Shown here piece after piece: positions 24,185 through 33,837 of a stretch of DNA of 36,315 nt; positions within the stretch are counted from its first letter, which is position 1, and the number at the start of each line of letters is the position of its first letter. The DNA lies in NCBI GenBank assembly GCA_036008175.1, contig DASYOB010000135.1, positions 1 to 36,315 on the forward strand. Reading direction: 5' to 3'. Origin of the DNA: DATARH01 sp036008175. GTDB lineage: Bacteria > Pseudomonadota > Alphaproteobacteria > ATCC43930 > CGMCC-115725. The translations under genes and the position numbers were made by a program. A model generated the notes under the pieces. That model did not search any database, was not told where the DNA came from, and worked only from the letters and a program-made list of their open reading frames with translations.

Positions 24185-27160
24185 GTGCCGCCGCACGTCT
24201 ACACGATCGCTCCGGACCGGCCGTTTCTGGCGGCCCTGGCGCGCGGCCTCTTGGCGATGGCCGACGGCGACCCGCTGCGTCTCGCGCGGATCACCGTGCT
24301 GCTGCCGACGCGTCGCGCCGCGCGCTCGTTGCGCGAGGCGTTTCTGCGGCTGACCGGCGAGGGCAGCGAGCCCGGCGCGCCGCTCCTCCTGCCGCGGCTG
24401 CGGCCGATCGGCGATCTCGATACCGATGAGATCGCGCTCGGTCTGGATCGCGCCGAGGATGATCCGACCCTCTCGATTCCGCCTGCCATCCCGGAGCTGC
24501 GGCGGCGATTGCTGCTGACCCAGCTCGTGCTCGGCTGGAGCGAGGCGCAAGGCGAGCACCCGCTGCTGCCCGGACAGGCGGCGGCGCTGGCCGCGGCGCT
24601 GGCGCGTCTGCTCGATCAAGTCGCGACCGATGGGGCCAGTTTCGAGCATTTGCGCGAGCTGGCGCCGGCCGAACTCGCCGAACATTGGCAGACCGTGCTG
24701 AAGTTTCTCGACATCCTGCCCTCCGCCTGGCCGGGGATCCTGGCGGAGGAAGGCGCACTCGACCCTGCCGAGCGCCGCAACCGGCTGCTGCAGCGCCAGG
24801 CCGGGCTGTGGCGGCGCAATCCTCCCGCCGGGCCCGTGATCGCCGCCGGCCTGACCGGCGGCATCCCGGCATTGACCGATCTGCTGTCGGCAATTGCCTG
24901 GCTCGACCAGGGAACGGTTATCCTGGCCGGGCTCGACCGAAGCTGCTCGCCCGAGGAGTGGAGCGCGACCGGGCAGGACCCGGCGCATCCGCAATATCTG
25001 CTCGCTGCGCTGCTGCAGGCGCTCGACATCGCCCCGGAAGATATCCGCGACTGGCCTTTGGCAGGCGCGGCGCCGACCTTGGGTCGCGAGCGCCGCTTGC
25101 GGCTGGTCGTGCAGGCGATGCGCCCGGCGGCGCTGACCGATGCGTGGCGCGAGCTGCCGCCGGAGCCGCCCGACGCGGTCGCCGGCCTCTCCCGATACGA
25201 CTGCACCAGCCCGCAGGACGAGGCGGCGACGATCGCGCTGCTGCTGCGCCGGTCGCTGGAGACGCCGGCGGCGACGGCGGCGCTCGTCACCCCGGACCGC
25301 GAGCTCGCCCGCCGGGTCACCACGGAATTGCGGCGCTGGGGCATCGACATCGACGACTCCGCCGGCGTGCCGCTCAACCGCACGCCGCCGGGCGCGTTTC
25401 TGCGCCTGGTGCTGGACCTGGCCGAGAGCGCGCTGGCGCCGGTACCGCTATTGGCGGCGCTGAAGCACCCGCTCGCCGCCGGCGGGCTCGCCCCGGAAGT
25501 CTTCCGCGACCGTGCCCGCCGGCTCGAAAACGCGATCCGCGGGCCGCGCCCGGCGCCCGGCTTCGCCGGTCTCAAAAGGGCGCTGGCCGACAGCAAACCC
25601 GTGCTGCGCGATTTTGTGCGCAGGCTGGACTACTACCTCGGCCAGCTTGCCGACCTGCTCGCCGCCGAGAGCGTGCCGCTGGTCGAAGTGGCGGCGGCTC
25701 ATATCGCCGCGGCGGAGCGGCTGGCGGCGACCGCCGAGGAAACCGATGTCGCTCGGCTGTGGCGAGACACAGCCGGCGAAGCCGCGGCGCATTTCTGCCA
25801 CGAGTTGCTCCAGGCCGGCGCCGATTTCCCGGCGATGCCCGGCCGCTACTACCCGGCGCTGTTCGAGGCGCTTGCCGCCGGTACGGTGGTCCGGCCGAAC
25901 TTTGGCCGACATCCCCGGCTGGCCATCTGGGGCCTGGTCGAGGCGCGGCTGCAACAAGCCGATCTCGTTGTGCTCGGCGGCCTCAACGAGGGGACCTGGC
26001 CGGGCCCGGCAGCCTACGACCCATGGATGTCGCGGCAGATGCGGCAGGAGTTCGGTATCGCCGTGCCGGAGCGCGCGATCGGCATCGCCGCGCATGATTT
26101 CGCCCAGGCGCTGGGCGCGCCGCAGGTCGCACTGACCCGGGCAACGCGGCGCGAGGGCGTGCCGACGGTGCCGTCGCGCTGGCTGTTGCGGCTGGACGCG
26201 GTGCTGCGTGCGGTCGGGCTCGCCAATGGAGCTGGGAGTGCGCTCGCGGCCGACCCCGAGATTCTGGCTGCTGCGGCATTGCAGGACGAGCCCGGACGCT
26301 ATGTCCCACGACCGCCGGCGGCGCCGTGCCCGCCGCTTGCCACACGGCCGCGGCAATTGCCGGTCACGTCGATCGAGACCTGGATCCGCGACCCCTATGC
26401 GATCTATGCCCGCTACATTTTGCGCCTGAGGGCGCTCGACGACCTCGATGCCGATCCCGGCCGGGCCGAGCTCGGGATCGCGGTGCACGAAGCGCTCGCC
26501 CAGTTCGTGCGCCAGTTTCCGCGCGAGTTGCCGAGCACGGCCGAGTTCGAGCTGATCGAGATCGGCCGAGAGGTGTTCGGCCCGATCCTGTCGCGGCCGG
26601 GCGTCTGGGCGTTCTGGTGGCCGCGTTTCGAGCGCATCGCCCGCTGGTTCGTTGGCGAGGAGATGGTACGGCGCGCCGAGATCGCCGAGAGCGTCAGCGA
26701 GACAAAGGGCCGCCTGTTGATCCCGGCGCGCGGCGGAATCTTCACGGTGACCGCGACCGCCGACCGCATCGACCGCCTCGCCGACGGCGGGCTGGTGCTG
26801 ATCGATTACAAGACCGGCGCGCTGCCGACGAAACCGGAGATCGACAACGCCATTGCGGTGCAATTGCCGCTCGAAGGCGCGATTGCCCGCAGCGGCAGCT
26901 TCGAGGGGATCGCCGGCATCCCGGCGCTGCTCGAATACTGGAAGCTTTCCGGCAGCGAGCCGGCGGGTGAGCGAAAGCCGATCGGCGAAGACGATCCGGC
27001 CGCGCTGATCGACCGGGTTTTCGCGAAGGTCGTGTCGCTGATCGACCGCTTCGACGACCCGGCAACCCCCTATCTGCCGGTGCCGATCGCGCTGTGGCAG
27101 CCGCGCTTTTCCGAGTACACGCATCTGGAGCGCCTCGACGAAGCCGAGGCGGCGCCATGA
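24185..27160 (+). CDS. addB: Double-strand break repair protein AddB
   Basis: Nuclease-scaffold subunit of the AddAB complex, which resects broken DNA ends and loads RecA. The 991-residue product starts MPPHVYTIAPDRPFLAALAR. The former helicase P-loop is degenerate (ITVLLPTRRAARSLREAF), as is normal for alphaproteobacterial AddB. The C-terminal PD-(D/E)XK nuclease is intact: GIAVHEALAQF, then VLIDYKTGALPTK with the catalytic Asp and Lys. I chose GTG 24185, 14 bases after murU; starts further upstream lie inside murU. The stop overlaps the addA ATG by four bases. Confidence 0.95.
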   Translation: MPPHVYTIAPDRPFLAALARGLLAMADGDPLRLARITVLLPTRRAARSLREAFLRLTGEGSEPGAPLLLPRLRPIGDLDTDEIALGLDRAEDDPTLSIPPAIPELRRRLLLTQLVLGWSEAQGEHPLLPGQAAALAAALARLLDQVATDGASFEHLRELAPAELAEHWQTVLKFLDILPSAWPGILAEEGALDPAERRNRLLQRQAGLWRRNPPAGPVIAAGLTGGIPALTDLLSAIAWLDQGTVILAGLDRSCSPEEWSATGQDPAHPQYLLAALLQALDIAPEDIRDWPLAGAAPTLGRERRLRLVVQAMRPAALTDAWRELPPEPPDAVAGLSRYDCTSPQDEAATIALLLRRSLETPAATAALVTPDRELARRVTTELRRWGIDIDDSAGVPLNRTPPGAFLRLVLDLAESALAPVPLLAALKHPLAAGGLAPEVFRDRARRLENAIRGPRPAPGFAGLKRALADSKPVLRDFVRRLDYYLGQLADLLAAESVPLVEVAAAHIAAAERLAATAEETDVARLWRDTAGEAAAHFCHELLQAGADFPAMPGRYYPALFEALAAGTVVRPNFGRHPRLAIWGLVEARLQQADLVVLGGLNEGTWPGPAAYDPWMSRQMRQEFGIAVPERAIGIAAHDFAQALGAPQVALTRATRREGVPTVPSRWLLRLDAVLRAVGLANGAGSALAADPEILAAAALQDEPGRYVPRPPAAPCPPLATRPRQLPVTSIETWIRDPYAIYARYILRLRALDDLDADPGRAELGIAVHEALAQFVRQFPRELPSTAEFELIEIGREVFGPILSRPGVWAFWWPRFERIARWFVGEEMVRRAEIAESVSETKGRLLIPARGGIFTVTATADRIDRLADGGLVLIDYKTGALPTKPEIDNAIAVQLPLEGAIARSGSFEGIAGIPALLEYWKLSGSEPAGERKPIGEDDPAALIDRVFAKVVSLIDRFDDPATPYLPVPIALWQPRFSEYTHLERLDEAEAAP

Positions 27161-30100
27161 GCCGCTTGGACGAGGCAGCCGCGACACAGCGCCAGGCGCT
27201 CGGCCCCGGCGCCTCGGTCTGGGTCGCCGCCTCGGCCGGGACCGGCAAGACCAAGGTGCTGACGGATCGGCTGTTGGCGCTGATGCTCGACGGCACCGAT
27301 CCGGCGCGCATCCTGTGCCTGACCTTCACCCGCGCCGCCGCCGCCGAGATGGCGAACCGGGTCAATGCGCGCCTTGCCGCGTGGACCACAATGCCCGCGG
27401 GCAAGCTCGCCGAGGAGCTGGTCGAGCTGACCGGGCGATACCCGCAGGAATATGAGACCGCCCGTGCGCGTCAGCTCTTCGCACGGGTGCTCGATGCGCC
27501 GGGCGGCGCCAAGATCGCAACGATCCACGCGTTTTGCCAATCGCTGCTGCGCCGGTTTCCGCTCGAAGCCGGCGTACCGCCCGAATTCGCCGTGATCGAC
27601 GAGCGCAGCGCCCAGGAGGCGCTGGCCGAGGCGGCGGAAAGCATCATTGTCGCGGCGCGCGAACGGCGCGCACCGGAGCTGGCCGAGGCCCTTGCCATCG
27701 TCGCCGGCTACGCTCCGGAGGAACGGTTCGCCGAATTGATGGCCGCGCTTGCCGCCGATCGCGGCAAGCTGCGCACCGCGCTCGCCGATGGCGAGGCGGC
27801 GTTGCGACGCCGGCTTTGCGCTGCGCTGGCGATCGCAGACGACGCCACCTCGGACAGCCTCGTCGCGGCATTCTGCGCGCTCGGGGCCTGCGATGAACCC
27901 GCCCTGCGCGAGACCGGCGCGGCGCTCGCCGCGGGCTCCTCGACCGATCGCCAGCGCGGTATCGTGCTCGCCCGTTGGTGCGAGAGCCCCGACAACCGCC
28001 ACGAAGTAATCGACGCCTACATCGACGCCTTCCTGACTCAGGAAGGCAAGATCCGCGACACGCTGATCACCAAAGCCGCGGCGACAAAATCCAACGCGGA
28101 TTTGCGAGCGGTATTGCAGGCCGAAGCAGAACGGGTCCTGCGGTTCACCGAAGAGCGGGCCGGCCTCGGCCTGGGCGAGGCGACCTGCGCGCTGGCCCGC
28201 CTCGGCGACGCGCTGCTCGCTGCCTATGAGCAGCGCAAACGGTTGCACGGCGTCCTCGATTACGACGACCTCGTGTCTAAGGCACTGGACCTGCTGCGGC
28301 GTCCCGGGGTCGCGCCCTGGGTGCTGTTCAAGCTCGATGGCGGGCTCGACCACATCCTGATCGACGAGGCGCAGGACACCAACCCCGAGCAATGGGAGAT
28401 CGTCGCCGCACTGGCCGAGGAGTTCTTCACTGGCGAGAGCGCGCACGACCGGGTGCGCACGATCTTTGCGGTCGGCGACGCCAAGCAATCGATCTACAGC
28501 TTCCAGCGCGCCGACCCGCGCGCCTTTGTCAGGATGCGGCAGCACTTCCAGGGCCGGGTGGCAGCGGCGAAGCAGGATTGGACCGTGGTGCCGCTGGAGA
28601 TCTCGTTCCGCGCCAGCGAGCCGCTGCTGCAGGCGGTCGACGCGGTTTTCCGGAACGCGGCCGCCGCCGACGGGGTGGCACTCGACGGCGAGACGATCCG
28701 CCACGTCGCGGCGCGTATCGGGCAGGCCGGCATCGTCGAGCTGTGGCCGGCGGTGCTGCCGGAGGCCGAAGAACCGAACGAAACCTGGGACGTGTCCGCG
28801 CCCCGACGCCGGCCGGCGGAGCCGCGCACCCGGCTCGCCCGCGCGATTGCCGCGACCATTCACCGATGGCTCGTCGAGGGCGAGCGGCTGGAGCCGCGCG
28901 GCCGCGCCTTGCGCCCGGGCGATATCATGGTGCTGGTGCGCCGCCGCAACGCGTTTGTCACGGATCTGCTGCGAGCGCTGAAGCAGCGCGGCGTACCGGT
29001 CGCCGGTGCCGATCGCCTTCACCTGAGCGAGCAGCTCGCGGTGCAGGATCTGGTCGCGCTGGGCCGGTTTCTGCTGTTTCCGGAAGACGATCTGACCTTG
29101 GCGACGGTGCTGAAAGGACCGCTGTTCGGGATTTCCGAGGACGAGCTGTTCATGCTCGCCCACAATCGCGGCGAGCAGAGATTGTGGAGCCGGGTGCGGC
29201 GGCTGGCTGCGAAATACCCGGCGATCGGGCAGGCCGCCGAGCGCTTGCAGCAATTGCTCGCCCGCGCGGATTTCGTGCCGCCCTTCGAGCTTTATGCCGA
29301 GATCCTCGGCGCCGAGGGCGGCCGCCGGGCGATGCTGGAGCGGCTCGGACCGGAGGCGGCCGACCCGATCGACGAATTCCTCGCCCTGGCGCTCGCCTAC
29401 GAGCGCGAGCATGTGCCGTCGCTGCAAGGGTTTCTGCACTGGCTCGTTGCCGGCGATATCGAGGTGAAGCGCGATTTCGGCGAACGCCAGCACGATGAGG
29501 TGCGGATCCTGACCGTGCACGGCGCCAAGGGACTGGAAGCGCCCATCGTGTTCCTGCCCGACACGATGCAATTGCCCGACCGCCAGGTGCAGCTGTTGTG
29601 GAGCGAGCGCGATGGGCTGCCGCTGTGGCGTCCGCGCAAGGAGCTGGCGGTGCCGTTTCACACGGCCGAGCGCGACGCCTTTCGCGAGCGCCAGCTGCAG
29701 GAATATCGGCGCCTCCTCTATGTCGGGCTGACCCGGGCGCAGGACCGGCTTTATGTCTGCGGCTGGCAGACCCGCAGGCCGGATATGGCGGCGCCCTGCT
29801 GGCATACGCTGTGCCATGCCGGCTGGAGCGGGCTGGCGACGGCGTTCGAGTTCGATACGCGGCCGCTGATCGGCGACCGCGACGGCTGGGCGGGCGACGG
29901 GCTGCGACTGTCGTCGGCGCAGACCGAGGCGCCGACCCGCGATTGGCCGCCGGCCGGCGCGCGCCTGGTCGGGCCATTGCCGGGCTGGGCCGCAGCGCCG
30001 CCACCTGTTGAGCCTGACCCGCCAAAGCCGCTGCTGCCGTCTCGCCCGAGCGGCCCGGAGCCGGCCACCCTGTCGCCGCTGGCCGTTACCGGCCGCGACC

Positions 30101-30609
30101 GGTTCAAGCGCGGCCTTCTCGTGCACCGGCTGTTGCAAAGCCTGCCGGAATTGCCCGAACCCGAACGCGAAGTGGCGGCACGGCACTTTCTGGCATTGCC
30201 GGTACATGGGCTTGATGCCGACGAGCAGGCGGAGATCTGCGCCGAGACGCTCTCGGTGCTCGCCGATCCTGCATTGGCCGAGCTGTGGGGGCCGCAAGCG
30301 CAGGCCGAGGTGCCTGTGGTCGGGCTGATCTCGGGGTCACGCCCGGGGGCCCGCCAGGCGCTGTCCGGTCAGATCGACCGGCTGCTCGTCACCCGGGACC
30401 GGGTGCTGATCGTCGATTACAAGACCGTGCGGCCACCGCCGGCGACCGAAGACGAGGTGCCGCGCCTTTATTTGCAGCAGCTGGCGACCTACCGTGCAGC
30501 CCTTGCGCGCATATACCCGGACCGTCCGGTCGAGTGCGCGCTGCTGTGGACGGAAGGCCCGCGCCTGATGCCGATCAGCTCCGCGCTGCTCTCCCGGCAC
30601 TTACCTTGA
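27157..30609 (+). CDS. addA: Double-strand break repair helicase-nuclease AddA
   Basis: UvrD-family helicase plus nuclease, 1,150 residues, working with AddB. Visible motifs: motif I ASAGTGKTKVL (25–35), motif Ia LTFTRAAAAEMANRV, motif II LIDEAQDTNPEQW, motif III VGDAKQSIYSFQRADP, motif V VRILTVHGAKGLEAPIVFLP, motif VI LLYVGLTRAQDRLYV. The C-terminal nuclease has VLIVDYKTVRPPP with catalytic Asp and Lys. Length fits the alphaproteobacterial enzyme. ATG 27157 overlaps the addB stop. Use of AddAB with no RecBCD is the rule in Alphaproteobacteria. Confidence 0.97.
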   Translation: MSRLDEAAATQRQALGPGASVWVAASAGTGKTKVLTDRLLALMLDGTDPARILCLTFTRAAAAEMANRVNARLAAWTTMPAGKLAEELVELTGRYPQEYETARARQLFARVLDAPGGAKIATIHAFCQSLLRRFPLEAGVPPEFAVIDERSAQEALAEAAESIIVAARERRAPELAEALAIVAGYAPEERFAELMAALAADRGKLRTALADGEAALRRRLCAALAIADDATSDSLVAAFCALGACDEPALRETGAALAAGSSTDRQRGIVLARWCESPDNRHEVIDAYIDAFLTQEGKIRDTLITKAAATKSNADLRAVLQAEAERVLRFTEERAGLGLGEATCALARLGDALLAAYEQRKRLHGVLDYDDLVSKALDLLRRPGVAPWVLFKLDGGLDHILIDEAQDTNPEQWEIVAALAEEFFTGESAHDRVRTIFAVGDAKQSIYSFQRADPRAFVRMRQHFQGRVAAAKQDWTVVPLEISFRASEPLLQAVDAVFRNAAAADGVALDGETIRHVAARIGQAGIVELWPAVLPEAEEPNETWDVSAPRRRPAEPRTRLARAIAATIHRWLVEGERLEPRGRALRPGDIMVLVRRRNAFVTDLLRALKQRGVPVAGADRLHLSEQLAVQDLVALGRFLLFPEDDLTLATVLKGPLFGISEDELFMLAHNRGEQRLWSRVRRLAAKYPAIGQAAERLQQLLARADFVPPFELYAEILGAEGGRRAMLERLGPEAADPIDEFLALALAYEREHVPSLQGFLHWLVAGDIEVKRDFGERQHDEVRILTVHGAKGLEAPIVFLPDTMQLPDRQVQLLWSERDGLPLWRPRKELAVPFHTAERDAFRERQLQEYRRLLYVGLTRAQDRLYVCGWQTRRPDMAAPCWHTLCHAGWSGLATAFEFDTRPLIGDRDGWAGDGLRLSSAQTEAPTRDWPPAGARLVGPLPGWAAAPPPVEPDPPKPLLPSRPSGPEPATLSPLAVTGRDRFKRGLLVHRLLQSLPELPEPEREVAARHFLALPVHGLDADEQAEICAETLSVLADPALAELWGPQAQAEVPVVGLISGSRPGARQALSGQIDRLLVTRDRVLIVDYKTVRPPPATEDEVPRLYLQQLATYRAALARIYPDRPVECALLWTEGPRLMPISSALLSRHLP

Positions 30610-30635
30610 CGCCGCTTTTGCGGCTCCCCTAATCT
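30606..30635 (+). promoter_or_regulatory. Predicted trxA promoter with a small internal hairpin
   Basis: TTGACG (30606–30611) overlaps the addA stop codon; 18 bases later is TAATCT (30630–30635). The spacer contains a perfect hairpin GCCGC-TTTT-GCGGC (30611–30624), which might slow transcripts coming from addA. trxA could therefore be expressed independently of the repair operon. Confidence 0.42.
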
Positions 30636-30662
30636 CTTAACCTGTATCGAGAGGATCTTGCG

Positions 30663-30983
30663 ATGAAGCCTACCCCCGTCAACGATGGCAGTTTTGATGA
30701 GCTGGTGCTGCGCTCTACGGAGCCTGTGCTCGTCGACTTCTGGGCCGAGTGGTGCGGGCCCTGCAAGATGATCGCGCCATTCCTCGACGAGCTGGCCACC
30801 GAGATGGCGGGGAAGGTCACCGTCGCGAAGGTCAACATCGACGAGAACCCGCAGACGCCGCGCAAATACGGCGTGCGCGGCATTCCGACGATGATGCTGT
30901 TCAAGGGCGGCCAAGTGGCGGCGACCAAGATCGGCGCACTGCCGAAGAGCAAACTCTACGAATGGGTCGAGTCGGTGCTGTAG
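30663..30983 (+). CDS. trxA: Thioredoxin
   Basis: A 106-residue thioredoxin with active site WCGPC (Cys31 and Cys34), preceded by VLVDFWAEW, and the cis-proline loop YGVRGIPTMMLFKGG. It reduces protein disulphides using electrons from thioredoxin reductase, whose gene is not in the window. GAGAGG lies eight bases before the ATG at 30663. Placement after addA is conserved in many alphaproteobacteria. It is convergent with the small secreted protein gene, 13 bases between stops. Confidence 0.97.
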   Translation: MKPTPVNDGSFDELVLRSTEPVLVDFWAEWCGPCKMIAPFLDELATEMAGKVTVAKVNIDENPQTPRKYGVRGIPTMMLFKGGQVAATKIGALPKSKLYEWVESVL

Positions 30984-30996
30984 CGCCGGTTCGCGG

Positions 30997-31281
30997 CTAC
31001 TTTCGATCACTCATCTGCAACGGCAAACCCCGCGGGCTGGGGCTAGCGGGTGGGACTATCAACGGCATCCGGCTGCCGTCGCGCGGCGGGACCAGCGCCA
31101 TCTGGCGATCGAAATCCTGTGGTGCGGCAATGACCTCACGGTCGGGCCGGTGCGCACCGAAGAGCGACTGAGCCAGCGCCTGCACCCTCCCATACCAATC
31201 TTCGATGTCGAGCGATGCGGCGCGGCCGCTGCTCGCTGACGCAGCGAGCACCAGCGCGGCTGGGATCAGCGCCTTGCGCAT
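30997..31281 (-). CDS. Small secreted protein of unknown function
   Basis: A 94-residue product with a typical signal peptide (MRKALIPAALVLAASASSGR, cleavage probably after GRA), so it should be periplasmic. The mature part has DIEDWYGRVQALAQSLFGAH and a proline-rich end LVPPRDGSRMPLIVPPASPS. I do not recognise a named family. The ATG at 31281 has GGGGAGG six bases upstream, far better than the upstream in-frame start at 31296. It is 18 bases downstream of folC, in the same direction, so it is likely the last gene of the trp–accD–folC operon. Confidence 0.72.
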   Translation of the reverse strand: MRKALIPAALVLAASASSGRAASLDIEDWYGRVQALAQSLFGAHRPDREVIAAPQDFDRQMALVPPRDGSRMPLIVPPASPSPRGLPLQMSDRK

Positions 31282-31299
31282 CTCGAGCCTCCCCAACGA

Positions 31300-32589
31300 T
31301 TACCCGTTCTCGGCCAGCACGACCCCGGCGAGGTGCAGCGAGCCGCAGATCAGCACTCGCGCCGGACCGGGCTGGGCGATGATATCGCGAAGCGCAGCTG
31401 TAACCGAAGCGGCTTCCCGTGCCTCCAGGCCGAGCCCACGCGCCGCTGCCGCGATTTCTGCGGCCGGGTGCGGGTTTTCCTCGCCGGGGATTGTCACCGC
31501 CTGCACTGAGCGCGCATAGGGCACCAGCGGGGCGAAAAAGCCGCCGGCGTCCTTGGTGTTCAGCATGCCGACAATCATATCGAGCGGGCGGTCGCGCCAT
31601 CCCACCGCGACCTCGGCGAGGGCTTCGGCGGCCAACGCGTTATGCGCGCCATCGAGCCACAAATCCCAACCGGATGGCAGCGTCTCGACCAGCGGCCCGC
31701 GCCTCAGTAACTGCAGCCGCGCCGGCCAGTCGATATGGCGCAGTCCCTCGGCGATTGCCGCCGGCGCCAGCGCGAATTGCGGCAGCTGTTCGAGGCAGGC
31801 GATCGCGACGCCGGCATTGACGATCTGATGGGGTCCGAGCAGCGACGGCAGCGGCAGATCGAGCGCCCAGCGCGAGCCTTCGTAACGCATCCCCATACCG
31901 GCCGCGGCGCAATGCCATTCACTTTCGGAACGATAGAGCGGCGCGCCAATCGCCGCGGCGCGTGCCTCGATTACGGCTTCCGCCTCGGCGGGTTGCGGGC
32001 CAATGACGGCGGGCACCTCCGGTTTCAGGATGCCGGCCTTCTCGCCGGCGATCGCCGCGATCGTGTCGCCGAGAAAGGCCTGGTGATCGATCGAGACCGG
32101 GGTGATCGCCGTCGCTGCCGGCCGGCACAGCACGTTGGTTGCGTCGAGCCGGCCGCCAACCCCGACTTCGAGCAGGACGATGTCGGCTGGGATGCGCATA
32201 AACGCGAGGAACGCCGCCGCCGTGGTGATCTCGAAAAAAGTGATCGGCTCGCCGCGATTGGCGCGCTCGCATTCCTCGAGCAACGCGAGCAGCGCCTCCT
32301 CATCGACCAGCTTGCCGGCGAGGCGGATGCGCTCGTGAAAGCGAACGAGGTGCGGCGAGGTATAAGCGTGCACCCGATATCCGGCGGCCTCGAGGCAGGC
32401 GCGCATGGTCGCTACTGTCGAGCCCTTGCCCTTGGTGCCGGCGACATGAACGGTCGGCGGCAGGCGTTTGTGCGGATTGCCCAGCGCGGCAAGCAGCCGC
32501 TCGACGCGGCCGAGCGACAGATCGATCTTCTTCGGGTGCAGCTGCATCAGCCGCGTCAGCACCCGGTCGCTGGCGGCCGGCGAGGTCAT
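31300..32589 (-). CDS. folC: Bifunctional folylpolyglutamate synthase / dihydrofolate synthase
   Basis: Adds glutamate to dihydropteroate and to folates. The 429-residue product has the Mur-ligase-type P-loop HVAGTKGKGSTVATM (residues 48–62), YTSPHLVRFHERIRL, the metal-site phrase VLLEVGVGGRLDATNV, TPVSIDHQAFLG and the C-terminal domain WLDGAHNALAAEAL. The ATG overlaps the accD stop by four bases. The accD–folC order is very common in Proteobacteria. Confidence 0.96.
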   Translation of the reverse strand: MTSPAASDRVLTRLMQLHPKKIDLSLGRVERLLAALGNPHKRLPPTVHVAGTKGKGSTVATMRACLEAAGYRVHAYTSPHLVRFHERIRLAGKLVDEEALLALLEECERANRGEPITFFEITTAAAFLAFMRIPADIVLLEVGVGGRLDATNVLCRPAATAITPVSIDHQAFLGDTIAAIAGEKAGILKPEVPAVIGPQPAEAEAVIEARAAAIGAPLYRSESEWHCAAAGMGMRYEGSRWALDLPLPSLLGPHQIVNAGVAIACLEQLPQFALAPAAIAEGLRHIDWPARLQLLRRGPLVETLPSGWDLWLDGAHNALAAEALAEVAVGWRDRPLDMIVGMLNTKDAGGFFAPLVPYARSVQAVTIPGEENPHPAAEIAAAARGLGLEAREAASVTAALRDIIAQPGPARVLICGSLHLAGVVLAENG

Positions 32590-33500
32590 TCCGCTCCGGC
32601 AGCGCCGGCGGCCAGAGGCGGCAATATCTCCATTGGAGGCGCCTCACCGTGATGTGGTTCGCGCAGCAACGACAGAATGCGGGCCAAGGTCGCCTGCAGC
32701 TCGCCGCGCGGCACGACCTGGTCGACCATGCCGTGCTCGTACAGGTATTCGGCGCGCTGAAACCGCTCCGGCAGTTTCTCGCGAATGGTCTCCTCGATGA
32801 CCCGCGCGCCGGCAAAGCCGATGACCGCGCCGGGCTCCGCCAGCGTGACGTCGCCGACCATCGCAAAGGAAGCGGATACTCCGCCCGTCGTTGGATCGGT
32901 CAGCACCACGACGTAGGGCAGCCCCGCCTCCTTGACCATGTCGGTGGCAAGGATCGTGCGCGGCATCTGCATCAAGGAGAGGACGCCCTCCTGCATACGC
33001 GCGCCGCCCGAGGAAGGCACGACGATCAGCGCCGCCTCGCGCTCGACGGCGCGCCGCGCGGCTGCGAGGAGCGCCTCGCCGACCGCGACCCCCATCGACC
33101 CGCCCATGAATTCGAAATCGAACGCGGCGACGATCGCGGCGATGCCGCCGATCCTGCCCTCGGCCACCGCCGCGGCGTCGCTGCCGGCGCCGAGCGCCGC
33201 CTGCCCCTCGCGCAGGCGGTCGATGTAGCGCTTCCTATCGCGGAAGCGTAGCGGGTCGGAAGGCACGCGCGGCAACTCGATCTTGTCGAAGACGCCGCCG
33301 TCGAACAGCATCTTGAAGCGGGCCTCGCTGCCGATGCGGAAATGATGGCCGCAATGGCGGCACACTTCGAGGTTGGCGGCGAGCTCGCGATGAAACAGCA
33401 TCTGCTCGCAGCCGGGGCATTTCCGCCATAGATTGTCCGGCACGTCCTTGCGGGTGAAGGCGCGGATCTTCGGCAGGACGTAGTTGGTCAGCCAGTTCAT
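32586..33500 (-). CDS. accD: Acetyl-CoA carboxylase carboxyltransferase subunit beta
   Basis: The beta subunit of the carboxyltransferase that makes malonyl-CoA for fatty-acid synthesis. The 304-residue product has the N-terminal zinc ribbon with Cys28, Cys31, Cys47 and Cys50 (WRKCPGCEQM, LEVCRHCGHH), then the crotonase-type core with FEFMGGSMGVAVGEALLAAA, VPSSGGARMQEGVLSLMQM and DPTTGGVSASFAMVGDV. Partner AccA is not in the window. It normally follows trpA directly; here a toxin–antitoxin pair separates them. Confidence 0.97.
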   Translation of the reverse strand: MNWLTNYVLPKIRAFTRKDVPDNLWRKCPGCEQMLFHRELAANLEVCRHCGHHFRIGSEARFKMLFDGGVFDKIELPRVPSDPLRFRDRKRYIDRLREGQAALGAGSDAAAVAEGRIGGIAAIVAAFDFEFMGGSMGVAVGEALLAAARRAVEREAALIVVPSSGGARMQEGVLSLMQMPRTILATDMVKEAGLPYVVVLTDPTTGGVSASFAMVGDVTLAEPGAVIGFAGARVIEETIREKLPERFQRAEYLYEHGMVDQVVPRGELQATLARILSLLREPHHGEAPPMEILPPLAAGAAGAE

Positions 33501-33561
33501 CGGGCCTGGATCATGACGGTCCCGGGCCGGCCGGCGAAGTAGGCTGTCATCGCCCCGCCAC

Positions 33562-33837
33562 TTACGGCCAATTCTGTGCTGAGTGGTAGATGCGCAAAAT
33601 CTCTACCGTATCGTCGTTGACGCGATAGACGTCGATATAGGGCAGAGGCGCGAAAACAAGTTCCCTCGTACCGGCGACACGGCCGCTTCGTCCGCGATTG
33701 GAAAACAGATCCAGGCCCATGCAGCGGTCGTAAAGTGTTTTCGCCACCTGCCGGGCGGCAGTCGGGTTCTCTCGCGCAATATGGCGAGCAATGCGTTCGA
33801 GGTCTTGCGCCGCTGGGCGGGTCCAGCGGACCTGCAT
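33562..33837 (-). CDS. ParE/RelE-family toxin of a type II toxin–antitoxin system
   Basis: A 91-residue protein of the RelE/ParE superfamily. It begins MQVRWTRPAAQDLERIARHI and shows the family's two N-terminal helices (AAQDLERIARHIA, TAARQVAKTLYDRCMGL) and the beta-sheet end RELVFAPLPYIDVYRVNDDT with EILRIYHSAQNWP. The pattern of ParE (gyrase-targeting) is closer than that of RelE ribonucleases, because the catalytic residues of RelE are not evident. The ATG overlaps the antitoxin stop by one base (TGATG). Placed 61 bases before accD. Confidence 0.85.
   Translation of the reverse strand: MQVRWTRPAAQDLERIARHIARENPTAARQVAKTLYDRCMGLDLFSNRGRSGRVAGTRELVFAPLPYIDVYRVNDDTVEILRIYHSAQNWP

Noticed and set aside
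27070..30297. 1,075-codon minus-strand frame opposite addA
   Set aside because: Antisense shadow in GC-rich DNA; addA has all helicase and nuclease motifs on the plus strand.
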